Positions 25,016-33,157 of a stretch of 44,478 bases of DNA are shown in pieces (the first letter of the stretch is position 1; each line of letters opens with the position of its first letter). The translations under genes were made by a program, and so were the position numbers. The notes below the pieces were generated by a model that was not told the DNA's origin, made no database searches, and saw only the letters and a program-made list of their open reading frames with translations. Source of the stretch: JAHIYG01 sp041306075 (GTDB lineage Archaea; Altiarchaeota; Altiarchaeia; IMC4; SCGC-AAA252-I15); contig JBFYKH010000072.1 in assembly GCA_041306075.1 (NCBI GenBank), positions 1-44,478 on the forward strand. Direction: 5' to 3'.

Positions 25016-25625
25016 CCGCCACACCCACCACCGTTTCCCCGGCCCTGACCCTCATGTCCTTAGAGACTTTCACCTTGACGTTTAAAGGCATTATCACGTC
25101 CACCCTTGAGCCGAACTTTATCATCCCGTAGCGTTCCCCCGCCTTCAGGGCCGCCCCCTCCCGGGCGTTGCAGACTATCCTCCTTGCGACGACGCCCGCG
25201 TACTGTTCGACGGCGACTTTGACGGCGCCCTGGAGCTCGACCCTGTTGCGCTCCCTCGCCGCAAGATCGCCCCGGAGGTAGGCGGCTATCTTCCTGCCGG
25301 GGGTATGCTTCACGGACGCGACTTTACAGTCGAGCGGCGCCCGGTTCACGTGGACGTCGAAGGGCGACATGAATATCGCGACCCTCCTGGATTCCCCCGC
25401 GAAGGGGTCGGAGGTCTCCTCTACGTACAACACCCTGCCGTCTGCGGGGGAGATTACGGTTCCGGGCGCGGAGGGCGGCGTCCTCTCCGGGTCCCTGAAG
25501 AAATACAGCGTGAAGGCGAACAGGGCCGCCGGGGCGGCTGCCAGGGCGGGCGCGAGCATGTAGGCGGCCGGCGCGAGGGCAGCTGACAGAGCCAATATGT
25601 GCCAGCATTCCCTGAATACTACCAT
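25008..25625 (-). CDS. Archaetidylserine decarboxylase (PSD-type proenzyme)
   Basis: 205 aa. Converts archaetidylserine to archaetidylethanolamine using a pyruvoyl group made by self-cleavage. Two hydrophobic helices at residues 10-43, then PADGRVLYVEE, FMSPFDVHVNRAP and the cleavage site KFGSRVDV (Gly172-Ser173). Short PSD-A type length. ATG 25625 lies about 26 nt from the TATA palindrome at 25643-25658; the earlier GTG is inside that spacing. First gene of the lipid operon. Confidence 0.92.
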   Translation of the reverse strand: MVVFRECWHILALSAALAPAAYMLAPALAAAPAALFAFTLYFFRDPERTPPSAPGTVISPADGRVLYVEETSDPFAGESRRVAIFMSPFDVHVNRAPLDCKVASVKHTPGRKIAAYLRGDLAARERNRVELQGAVKVAVEQYAGVVARRIVCNAREGAALKAGERYGMIKFGSRVDVIMPLNVKVKVSKDMRVRAGETVVGVADG

Positions 25626-25642
25626 GTGAGAGTACACCGAAG

Positions 25643-25658
25643 GCGTAAATATATACGC
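25643..25658. promoter_or_regulatory. Palindromic TATA element shared by two divergent genes
   Basis: GCGTAAATATATACGC is nearly self-complementary (GCGTA...TACGC arms around an A/T core). Its centre is about 26 nt from ATG 25625 on the minus strand and 28 nt from ATG 25679 on the plus strand, so one element is placed to start leaderless transcripts both ways. No other TATA-like sequence is at the right distance for the minus gene. Confidence 0.65.
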
Positions 25659-25678
25659 GCCCGCCTATTCTATTTACG

Positions 25679-26269
25679 ATGTTGGCAGAGTTGTTGGGCG
25701 CGTCCGCAGTCGCCGTTCTGGCGGCGTTGTCCGTCCCGGTCGTGATAGTCGTCCTACTCTACAACGGCCTCATCGGGAAGCGTAACCGGGCATCGAACGC
25801 CCAGGCCACGGTCGACGTCATGCTGAAGAAGCGTTACGACCTCGTCCCCAACCTCGTCGCCGTCGTCGAGGGCTATGCGGAGCACGAGCGCGGCGTCCTC
25901 ACCCTGGTGACGGAGCTTAGGGCGAAGGCATTGTCGGGGGGGCTGTCGAACGCGGAGAAGGCGGACCTGAACAACCAGCTCACGGCCGCCCTGAAGACGG
26001 TGTTCGCGGTGGCCGAAGGGTACCCTGACCTGAAGGCGAACAAGGGCTTCCTGCACCTTCAGGCGGCGCTGACGGAGCTTGAGGAGCAGATATCCGCTGC
26101 GAGGAGGGCGTTCAACGCCGCAGTCCTCGAGTACAACAACGCCGTGGAGATGCTGCCGTCGAGCATCGTGGCGTCGGCGCTCGGTTGGAGGAGGAACGCC
26201 TTCTTCGAGGCATCCGATGCCGAGCGGGTTAAGCCGGGGGTCGCGTCCGGGCTTGGTGTCGGGAAATGA
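25679..26269 (+). CDS. lemA: LemA family protein
   Basis: 196 aa. N-terminal membrane helix (residues 8-28), then the family core KRNRASNAQATVDVMLKKRYDLVPNLVAVVEGYAEHE and the helical LTELEEQISAARRAFNAAVLEYNNAVEMLPSSIVA. LemA proteins form a helical bundle on the membrane; their role is not established. Starts 28 nt from the shared TATA element and overlaps the next gene by 4 nt (ATGA), the usual LemA-DUF3137 pairing. Confidence 0.95.
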   Translation: MLAELLGASAVAVLAALSVPVVIVVLLYNGLIGKRNRASNAQATVDVMLKKRYDLVPNLVAVVEGYAEHERGVLTLVTELRAKALSGGLSNAEKADLNNQLTAALKTVFAVAEGYPDLKANKGFLHLQAALTELEEQISAARRAFNAAVLEYNNAVEMLPSSIVASALGWRRNAFFEASDAERVKPGVASGLGVGK

Positions 26270-27228
26270 GGACTAACGAGGAGCTAAAGGACTATTACGA
26301 CCGGGAGCTCATGCCCGCCCTCAAAGAGGTCGAGGCGCGCAGGAAGGGCGTCATGTGGTCCGTCGTGGCGGTTGTCGTCGTCGGCTTTGGTATGATGGCG
26401 TCCACGCTGTTTTTCATGCCCTTTGGCTGCTTGGCCTTCATACCATTCCTGCTTGGCGGGCTCATACTAGGCGGCGGCTACCATTACGTGACCCGCGACT
26501 ACGTCCGGGACTTCAAGGCCAACGTAATGGCCAAGATTATCCGCCTAGTCGACGAGGGCCTCACGTATACCCCCTCGGCGGGCATACCCCAGTCCGTGTA
26601 CGCCGAAAGCCAGATATTCCCGAGGCACGCCGACAGGTACCGCTGCGAGGACAGAGTCCACGGGACGATAGGTAAGACGGCGGTAGAGTTCTCGGAAGTG
26701 CACTCTGAGTACAAGACCCAGCACCGGGACGGCAAGGGCAGGAGCCGCACGGAATGGCACACAATATTTTGGGGCATGTTCTTTGTCGCCGACTTCAACA
26801 AGGACTTCAAGGGCCTCACCCTCGTACTCCCGGACACGGCGCAGAGCTGGTTCGGGGAGGCCATAGGCTCCTTCCTGCAGTCCCACAGCATCGGCCGCCC
26901 GGACCTCGTGAAGCTCGAGGACCCGGAGTTCGAGAAGCTCTTCGTCGTCTACGGCAGCGACCAGGTTGAGGCCAGGTACATACTCTCGCCGAGCCTGATG
27001 GAGCGGATGACGAGCTACCGGAAGAAGACCGGGCGGAAGGTGCACTTCTCATTCAACAAGAGCAAGATTTACGTCGCCGTGTCGTGCGAAGAGAACCTGT
27101 TCGAGCCCAGGATATTCGGCAGCATGATGGACCTCGCCCTCGTGAAGAAGTATGTGGACGACGTCAAGCTGGCGGTGGGGATAGTCGAGGACCTCAACCT
27201 GAACACTAGGATTTGGGGGAAGGAATAG
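26266..27228 (+). CDS. DUF3137 membrane protein, LemA partner
   Basis: 320 aa. Two adjacent membrane helices at about residues 28-70 are followed by a cytoplasmic domain with FWGMFFVADFNKDFKGLTLVLPD, LEDPEFEKLFVVYGSDQVEARYILSP and VHFSFNKSKIYVAVSCEENLFEPRI, all typical of DUF3137. This family is found next to lemA in many genomes and is thought to act with it. Translation is coupled to lemA by the ATGA overlap. Confidence 0.9.
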   Translation: MRTNEELKDYYDRELMPALKEVEARRKGVMWSVVAVVVVGFGMMASTLFFMPFGCLAFIPFLLGGLILGGGYHYVTRDYVRDFKANVMAKIIRLVDEGLTYTPSAGIPQSVYAESQIFPRHADRYRCEDRVHGTIGKTAVEFSEVHSEYKTQHRDGKGRSRTEWHTIFWGMFFVADFNKDFKGLTLVLPDTAQSWFGEAIGSFLQSHSIGRPDLVKLEDPEFEKLFVVYGSDQVEARYILSPSLMERMTSYRKKTGRKVHFSFNKSKIYVAVSCEENLFEPRIFGSMMDLALVKKYVDDVKLAVGIVEDLNLNTRIWGKE

Positions 27229-27229
27229 G

Positions 27230-27239
27230 TATTTTTATC
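27230..27239 (+). promoter_or_regulatory. TATA-like box before secreted Cys-rich gene
   Basis: TATTTTTATC centred 27 nt upstream of ATG 27262; also placed right after the stop of the DUF3137 gene, where the T-run could help end that transcript. Confidence 0.5.
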
Positions 27240-27261
27240 CCGGTTCCTAACATATTGCACT

Positions 27262-27906
27262 ATGCGTCTCACAGGCTCCGGTTTGCGGCTGTGTCTGGCG
27301 TCCCTCGCGGCCTTGTCGGTCTTCATGGTCCCGGCGTTGGTTTTCGCCCAGGACGGGGGAGGAGACGATACCGGATGCATGGCGTCCCTGCCGTCGAAGC
27401 TCGGCGGGCTCCTGAAGGGATCGTCGTCGGACGAAGGCCCGCAGGAGGATGCAGGCCCGCAGGAGGAAATCTCCTGCCCGTCGCCGTACATGGAATCCGC
27501 CGGCGAATGCTGCCTTGACCGGGACGGAAGCGGCGTCTGCGACAAGGACGAGGCTGCCTCCGGGGAGGAGCCGGCCGCGACACTCGGGGAAGAGCCCGAG
27601 GAGACCGTCACGACTGAGGCGCCAGCGACCACGGAGGCCCCGACTACCACCGCGGCTCCCGCGCCGACCACGACGGCGGCCGCGATAGCGTGCTACAAGA
27701 ACAGCGACTGCGGCCAGGAGAAGCGGGAGAACATCTGCAAGGACGGGGACCTGTACGTCCAGCAGTCCAGTCCCGTCTGCAACAACCCCGGGAAGCCCGG
27801 CGCGGAATGCAAGTGGCGGACGAAGCTCGTGGGCCAGACGCTGACGCAGGCGGCAATACCCTCAGAGAAGTGCGTCGACGGCTGCCGCGACGGGGCCTGC
27901 CTCTGA
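27262..27906 (+). CDS. Secreted Cys-rich protein with Thr-rich linker
   Basis: 214 aa. Signal peptide (hydrophobic residues 9-27, ending VFAQ). A first Cys cluster (residues 65-95: SCPSPYMESAGECCLDRDGSGVCDKDE) carries a DRDGSGVCDKDE motif that may bind calcium. A Thr/Pro/Ala/Glu linker (about 113-141, TTEAPATTEAPTTT) leads to a second Cys-rich unit with eight Cys. The linker sequence resembles that of the protein at 17956-18612. Function unknown; probably disulfide-bonded and glycosylated outside the cell. Confidence 0.75.
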   Translation: MRLTGSGLRLCLASLAALSVFMVPALVFAQDGGGDDTGCMASLPSKLGGLLKGSSSDEGPQEDAGPQEEISCPSPYMESAGECCLDRDGSGVCDKDEAASGEEPAATLGEEPEETVTTEAPATTEAPTTTAAPAPTTTAAAIACYKNSDCGQEKRENICKDGDLYVQQSSPVCNNPGKPGAECKWRTKLVGQTLTQAAIPSEKCVDGCRDGACL

Positions 27907-27907
27907 C

Positions 27908-29182
27908 CTACAGTATGAACGTCACCAGGACATAGCTCGCCGATATACCCAGGAAAGCAATTAACCACGCTATAAGGCTCCATTTCCTGACGTCGTGGCC
28001 GTCCATCGGCTTGAACGGGAGTATCTCGACCATCGCAAGCACCGCTGCTATGGAGTAGACCATCTGGAAGAAGACGCTGGGCACGAAGAAGTTCAGGGCC
28101 GCGAAGAAGAGCATGACGGCGGCGCTGAAGAGCGGGGAGGCGAGCTTCATCACTCCGAGTTTCCACTTCGGGGTCCGCTCGCCCGCGTCGTCGATGAGGA
28201 ACCCCTGGAGGCCGAAGAAGTTGCCGAGGAATGCGGTGAACAGGGTGGCGCCCGAGCCCATGGGCCAGAACCGGTACTCCGTCTCTATACTGAGAGCCTT
28301 TCCCGCCAGCCAGTGGACGGCTTCGTGGGACAGTCCCGCGAGGAGGCATATCAGGGTGTTCAGGACGAGGAGCCAGAGAAACGTCGTCGTGGGTCCGCCG
28401 TAGGTCCAGCTGACCGCCGCCCCTAGGACTAGCGCCGCCCCGACGACGGAGAGGACTTCGCGCACCTTTATGCCGAGGACCTTCCTCGCCGCCTTGTCGA
28501 CCTTGTGCTTTCTCTTCGCGAGGTCCGCCATCACGTTCTCGACGTACGCCTGGAGCATGTTCAACAAGGGCGACATGAGGGCCCCTATCGCCGAGGCGGC
28601 CACGGGGACCCATCCTAGCGGAAGACAGTAAGCCAGGGGGGAGTACGACGCCCCCTTCCTCGGCAGGTTCACGAATCCGCGCTTGTCCGAGAGGACCACG
28701 ATTTTCGAGCCCTTCCCGTTGGTGCCGCTTGCGATGAGCATCTGGTTCGCGTACTCTGTCCTCTTCCCGAGCATGCCCTCATCCTCGAAGTATGCGGAGA
28801 CCCTGTTCTGTGCGGGGCCGCCTATGAGGATGACGGTCCTGTCTGTGGCCTTGGCCTCCTCAAGGGTCTTCGGCGTTGAGCCGACGGAGCCGGCGAAGAG
28901 CTTCGGCATCGCCTCCCGTGCGGCGGCCAACGCCGCCTTCTCCGGTCCGCTCAGCGTCTCCCCGACTATGACGAGGGCGCTTTTGCCGTCCAGGCCCTCC
29001 AGGTCTATCCCGTGTTCGCCCTCCACCTTCTCTATCTCTGCGTATGCGGCGGCGAGAGCGGAGTCCTCCTCAAGGGCCTTCCTCTCCTGGCTCGCCGAGA
29101 GGCCGTATTCGGCGCCGTCTGCCAGGGCGGCGGCAAGAAGAATTGCAAGGGCTGCAATACAGGCCAATGCACTGGAGCGCAT
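27908..29182 (-). CDS. M50-type intramembrane metalloprotease with extracellular N-terminal domain
   Basis: 424 aa. A signal peptide or first helix (residues 5-22) precedes an outer domain of about 165 residues containing SALVIVGE and VILIGGPAQNRVSAYF, reminiscent of S-layer/cell-wall binding modules. Membrane helices follow. Zinc ligands of a site-2 protease are present: HEAVH at 286-290 and the DG motif in EILPFKPMDGHD (Asp394). It would cleave membrane-embedded substrates. A TATA-like CTTAAATTC (29204-29212) lies 26 nt from ATG 29182. Ends 2 nt from the convergent secreted-protein gene. Confidence 0.85.
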   Translation of the reverse strand: MRSSALACIAALAILLAAALADGAEYGLSASQERKALEEDSALAAAYAEIEKVEGEHGIDLEGLDGKSALVIVGETLSGPEKAALAAAREAMPKLFAGSVGSTPKTLEEAKATDRTVILIGGPAQNRVSAYFEDEGMLGKRTEYANQMLIASGTNGKGSKIVVLSDKRGFVNLPRKGASYSPLAYCLPLGWVPVAASAIGALMSPLLNMLQAYVENVMADLAKRKHKVDKAARKVLGIKVREVLSVVGAALVLGAAVSWTYGGPTTTFLWLLVLNTLICLLAGLSHEAVHWLAGKALSIETEYRFWPMGSGATLFTAFLGNFFGLQGFLIDDAGERTPKWKLGVMKLASPLFSAAVMLFFAALNFFVPSVFFQMVYSIAAVLAMVEILPFKPMDGHDVRKWSLIAWLIAFLGISASYVLVTFIL

Positions 29183-29246
29183 GCTCCATAATAACGTTTC
29201 ATGGAATTTAAGCCATGTTTTATACGCTTGCGAAAATATGTAGGGT

Positions 29247-29936
29247 GTGGGCGTGAGGGCCGGTCTGTACGATTCCAGGGCCGAAATCTACGATTCGCTG
29301 ATGTCCCTTGTCGGGACCGCGCCGACGCTCAGGAAGCTCATACGGCGGCTTTGCGCGGGGCTTCCGGAGCGGCCGAGGGTGCTAGACCTCGGATGCGGGA
29401 CTGGCCTGGCCAGCGGGGTCATCCTCAAGATCCGTCCCCGGGCCGTGGTGTCGGGGCTCGACTCTTCAGAGGAGATGCTCGCCCGCTACGCCCGGAAGTT
29501 CCCAGGCGCCTTAGCGTACTCCGGCGACTTCAACGACGAGTCGACTGTCAGGAGCTTTCCGGGGCGGCGTAGAATCAGGCTCCGGTCAGGCTCATATGAC
29601 CTCGTCATAAGCACGGCGGCGGTGTCCGAGTACGGGGACCTGAAGCGGGTCGTCCCCCTGATGCACCGGCTTATACGGCCCGGAGGCCTCCTCATCGTCG
29701 TCGGCATAAAGGACAACCTGGTCAACAAGCTGTCGTCGCACTTCTGGAAGTTCAAGCCGCTGAGCGAACGCCGCCTCATCAGGGGCCTGGAGGGCGCGGG
29801 GTTCAGCGAGATAGATGTCATATCCATCCCGACGATACTTTTCCCGACTAACTATCTGAAGTACGCCGTGAAGGCGAGGCGCCGAGTCCCAGGTGGCGGG
29901 GGCGGCGCCAGGCAGTCTAGACTATCGACACGGTGA
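29247..29936 (+). CDS. SAM-dependent class I methyltransferase
   Basis: 229 aa. SAM-binding motif I is VLDLGCGTG (residues 45-53), motif II SGLDSSEEML, then DLVISTAAVSEYGDL and RPGGLLIVVG. Start GTG 29247 is 25 nt from TTTATAC (29219-29225); GTG 29253 is an alternative. The substrate is unknown; the general UbiE-like layout with a C-terminal AGFSEIDVISIPTILFPTNYLKYAVKA suits small-molecule or lipid methylation. Basic Gly-rich C-terminus. Overlaps the convergent GNAT gene by 20 nt. Confidence 0.82.
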   Translation: MGVRAGLYDSRAEIYDSLMSLVGTAPTLRKLIRRLCAGLPERPRVLDLGCGTGLASGVILKIRPRAVVSGLDSSEEMLARYARKFPGALAYSGDFNDESTVRSFPGRRRIRLRSGSYDLVISTAAVSEYGDLKRVVPLMHRLIRPGGLLIVVGIKDNLVNKLSSHFWKFKPLSERRLIRGLEGAGFSEIDVISIPTILFPTNYLKYAVKARRRVPGGGGGARQSRLSTR

Positions 29937-30524
29937 CCTTCTTCACGCCGGGGTATGTCATGGAATACCCCTCCATGCCAACCACCCCCGCCACGCAGGC
30001 TGAGGCGATGGTCTTCCTGATGCCGTCGTTGTCGGCGGCGTGCATGAAATCAAGGCGTTTCAGGCCGTTTTCCTGGCTCTTGACGCCAGTTCCCGGAGGA
30101 GCTTCCCGCCCAGTCCCCTGTGCTGGAAGTCCTGGTGCACCAGCAATCCCACGTCGGCGCTCGACGGCGGCATGCCCCTCGTCCCGTACGTGCCGATGCC
30201 TGCCAGCCTCTCCCGCCCCTCGGCCTGGGCGTAGGCGAGGATGGAGACGGTGTCCCTGCCGTCGGCCAAGGCCATGTCCCGCGCATGGCCGTCCGGCACG
30301 TTCTTCGACTGGAACCTTGAGTATATGCTGTCGGGGGAGACCGTACTCAGGAACGCTTCTATCGAGTCCTCGTCCGAGGGTTCGGCGCACCTCAGCGTCG
30401 CATTCAGCGCACATCCCGTGCGGGCAGGCTCTTCAGGCGGGCGGGGAATCTCCTTCGGCTGCGACAATCCGCAGGAATCCTCGGCGGCTCCGCCGTCCGT
30501 TATCCCGCGACGCCTGACTGTCAT
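29917..30524 (-). pseudogene. GNAT-family N-acetyltransferase, interrupted by a frameshift
   Basis: The first frame (30524 to about 30072) encodes the N-terminal 150 residues, ending with acetyl-CoA motif A: SADVGLLVHQDFQHRGLGGK then LLRELASRAR, and stops at 30060. The expected continuation ENGLKRLDFMHAADNDGIRKTI...YSMTYPGVKKV lies in another frame and ends at 29917. One missing base near 30072 explains this; restoring it gives about 203 aa. It may be a true loss-of-function mutation or a sequencing error. A TATA-like GGATAAAAAGC at 30547-30557 lies 28 nt from ATG 30524, so the promoter is intact. Confidence 0.8.
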
Positions 30525-30629
30525 CGCTTAACCTATGTGTGTGACGGCTTTTTATCCATTGAATCCAAATAAACTGCGGTAGTCGAAGGCGGCTATTCAT
30601 CTAATGCGCATGACCAAGGTTGATATTCC

Positions 30630-31922
30630 GTGATTGAACCCAAGAACTTCCTGTTCGTGTCCATCGACGCCCTGATAGGCGACACCGCGTGGCAGATACT
30701 GAGGGAAGGCCACAACGTCAAATACTACATCTCGTGCGATGAGGAGAAGGACGTCGCCGACGGCTTCGTGCCGAAGGTGGAGGACTGGCAGAAGGAGGTG
30801 CCGTGGGCCGACGTCATCGTCTTCGACGACGTCCTCGGCCAGGGGGCGAAGGCGAAGAAGCTCCGCGACGAGGGGAAGCTGGTGGTCGGGGGCTCCCCTT
30901 ACACCGACAAGCTCGAGGACGACAGGGCTTTCGGCCAGGAGGAGCTCAAGAAGGCGGGCGTCAACATAATCCAGCAGGACAACTTCACCTCGTTCGAGGA
31001 CGCGCAGGAGTACGTCAAGCAGAACCCCAACAAGTACGTCATCAAGCCGAGCGGGGAGGCCCAGAACAAGAAGCAGCTCCTCTTCGTCGGCGAGGAGGAC
31101 ACCGGCCGCGACGTCATACAGGTGCTTGAGCACTACAAGGGCGTGTGGCGGGACAAGATAAAGGAGTTCCAGCTCCAGAGGAAGGTCGGGGGCGTCGAGG
31201 TGGCGGTCGGCGCGTTCTTCAACGGGACGGAGTTCATCTACCCCATCAACGTCAACTTCGAGCACAAGAAGCTCTTCCCGGGGAACATCGGCCCGTCGAC
31301 GGGGGAGATGGGGACGAGCATGTTCTGGAGCCCGCCGAACACCCTGTTCAAGGAGACGCTCGCGAAGATGGAGTCGCAGCTGAGGGAGGAGCACTACGTC
31401 GGCTACATGGACATCAACTGCATAGTCAACAACCAGGGGATATACCCTCTCGAGTTCACCGCCCGCTTCGGCTACCCGTGCCTGTTCATCCAGCAGGAGG
31501 GGATGCTCGCGCCCATGGGCGACTTCCTCTACCAGCTCGCTAAGGGCGAGAAGCCGCAGCTCAAGGTGAGGAGCGGCTTCCAGATAGGCGTGAGGATCAT
31601 CATGCCGCCGTACCCCTTCACCGACCAGGAGGCGTTCGACACCCACAGCAAGGAGGCGGTGATAATATTCAAGAAGCCGGACGACCGCGACGGCGTCCAC
31701 ATAGAGGACGTGAAGAAGATAGACGGCGAATGGGTGATTGCTGGCACGACCGGCGTCGTCCTAACGGTCGCGGCTTGCGGGCAGACGATGCAGCAGGCGC
31801 GCCAGCGCGTATACAACCGCGTCAACAACGTCATGCTCCCGAACAGGTACTACCGGAACGACATCGGGGAACGTTGGGCCGAGGACAGCGACAAGCTGCA
31901 CACCTGGGGCTACCTGCGCTGA
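30630..31922 (+). CDS. PurD-like ATP-grasp protein (phosphoribosylamine--glycine ligase homologue)
   Basis: 430 aa from GTG 30630. The N-terminal part (NFLFVSIDALIGDTAWQILREGHNVKYYI) is a Rossmann-like pre-ATP-grasp domain. The ATP-grasp core follows: KYVIKPSGEAQNKKQLLFVGEE, EVAVGAFFNGTEFIYPINVNFEHKK and PSTGEMGTSMF. The metal-binding end is VGYMDINCIVNNQGIYPLEFTARFGYP, close to PurD. It differs from bacterial PurD at the site where GPSxxxAxLEGSK is usual (here GGSPYTDKLEDDRAF), so the substrate may differ. No other purine genes are near. A 9-codon frame (30604-30633) overlaps its start. Confidence 0.8.
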   Translation: MIEPKNFLFVSIDALIGDTAWQILREGHNVKYYISCDEEKDVADGFVPKVEDWQKEVPWADVIVFDDVLGQGAKAKKLRDEGKLVVGGSPYTDKLEDDRAFGQEELKKAGVNIIQQDNFTSFEDAQEYVKQNPNKYVIKPSGEAQNKKQLLFVGEEDTGRDVIQVLEHYKGVWRDKIKEFQLQRKVGGVEVAVGAFFNGTEFIYPINVNFEHKKLFPGNIGPSTGEMGTSMFWSPPNTLFKETLAKMESQLREEHYVGYMDINCIVNNQGIYPLEFTARFGYPCLFIQQEGMLAPMGDFLYQLAKGEKPQLKVRSGFQIGVRIIMPPYPFTDQEAFDTHSKEAVIIFKKPDDRDGVHIEDVKKIDGEWVIAGTTGVVLTVAACGQTMQQARQRVYNRVNNVMLPNRYYRNDIGERWAEDSDKLHTWGYLR

Positions 31923-31923
31923 C

Positions 31924-31932
31924 GTATAAAAG
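31924..31932 (+). promoter_or_regulatory. TATA-like box before PHP-type gene
   Basis: GTATAAAAG centred 29 nt before ATG 31957, in the 34-nt gap after the PurD-like gene. Confidence 0.5.
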
Positions 31933-31956
31933 TCAACGATTCCGTATCATTAACCT

Positions 31957-33147
31957 ATGGAGACCAGGCGATTCAGGGAGCTCTTATCCTCCGGCCATGA
32001 GCTCTCCGCCAAGGGCATACTCCGCGAGATAGAAGCCATAGAGGGCGTCAGGGCGCTGAAGTACAAGCCCGTCTTCGAGTCCGAGGAGAAGGTGACGCTG
32101 CACGAGCACTTCCTGCCCGCCGTCAAGCGTGGGGTCGACGGCGAGCTGGTATTGGACTCGCGGAAGACCGCGAAGGCGCTGGACAGGATGTGGGCTAGGG
32201 TGCGTGAGCGCGGCCTCAAGGCCGCAGCCGTGCTGACGCACTCGTTCGTGGACAGGGGGATGGTCGTCGACTCGAGCGGGGAGCGTGTGCGGTTCAACCC
32301 CCCGTATCTGTACGACCTGGTCGATAAGTCGGTTCCAGCGGACCTGAGGGCGGGCGGTTTCTGCCTGATACCTGCGGTCGAGTTCCGCGTAGGCAACGTC
32401 GAGCTCGTGGTTCTCGGGCCGGACAGGGAGAGCGTCTTCGGCAACGGGAGACTGTGGGACAGGGAGGCGATAAAGTCTGTCGGGGACCTGGCGAAGGCGG
32501 TCCATGACGACGGGCGGCTCGTCGCGTTCTTTCCCCACCCCTTCCTTGAGAACGGCGGTGCCGCCCACGAGCGGAACCTCGGGGTGGACGGGACCCGCCG
32601 GCTGATGCACGAGTACGGCATAGGCGTCGAGTACAACGGGATGTTCAGGGAGCTTGAGATAGCGAGGCGCCGCCTCGAACCGCTCCTGCGCGTCGCCGGC
32701 GGCGTCAGGGCGTTCGGCTCCACAGTCGGTAAAATCGGCGAAACCGTCGCCCAGACGGATTTGCTGCCGTTCCTCTGCGAGGACGCACCCTCAGTCAGCG
32801 TCGGCGGCGACTTCCACCTGCCGGAGCGGCACATCGGCGAGGCCGCCATGGTTGTCAGGGTCTCGCGGAGGGCGAGGCGGCTGCCGCTCGACGAGTCATA
32901 CACGGTGTCCGAGGGGCCTTCGGGGCTCGTCCTACTGGGGGCGAGCGGCAGGGCAATGGAGGAGGCCGGGGCCGTAGACTCTAAATCGCATACGCAGGAA
33001 ATCCTTGATTCGCTGAAGGGCTCAAGCGGCCGGAAGGTGGTCCTGCCAGGCTACGACCAGTCCCTCTTCAAGACGTTCACAGTAATCGCCGCCGACATGG
33101 TGTTCGGCCACTGGCTGAAGGAGAACACGATATTCGACGGGAGATGA
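31957..33147 (+). CDS. PHP-domain-like metal-dependent hydrolase
   Basis: 396 aa, soluble. Candidate metal-binding motifs occur in PHP order: LTHSF (about residue 93), PAVEF (139), FFPHPF (193), VEYNG (227) and GGDFHLPE (285). PHP enzymes hydrolyse phosphoesters (histidinol phosphatase, polymerase-associated nucleases). The first HxH of classical PHP domains is not clear here, so this is a divergent member. Follows the PurD-like gene but has its own promoter-like element, so they may be only neighbours. Specific substrate unknown. Confidence 0.65.
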   Translation: METRRFRELLSSGHELSAKGILREIEAIEGVRALKYKPVFESEEKVTLHEHFLPAVKRGVDGELVLDSRKTAKALDRMWARVRERGLKAAAVLTHSFVDRGMVVDSSGERVRFNPPYLYDLVDKSVPADLRAGGFCLIPAVEFRVGNVELVVLGPDRESVFGNGRLWDREAIKSVGDLAKAVHDDGRLVAFFPHPFLENGGAAHERNLGVDGTRRLMHEYGIGVEYNGMFRELEIARRRLEPLLRVAGGVRAFGSTVGKIGETVAQTDLLPFLCEDAPSVSVGGDFHLPERHIGEAAMVVRVSRRARRLPLDESYTVSEGPSGLVLLGASGRAMEEAGAVDSKSHTQEILDSLKGSSGRKVVLPGYDQSLFKTFTVIAADMVFGHWLKENTIFDGR

Positions 33148-33157
33148 ACTGGTACCG

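Noticed and set aside
30597..31700. 367-aa minus-strand frame
   Set aside because: Antisense shadow of the PurD-like gene; repeated Leu/Val/Glu composition is typical of such shadows.
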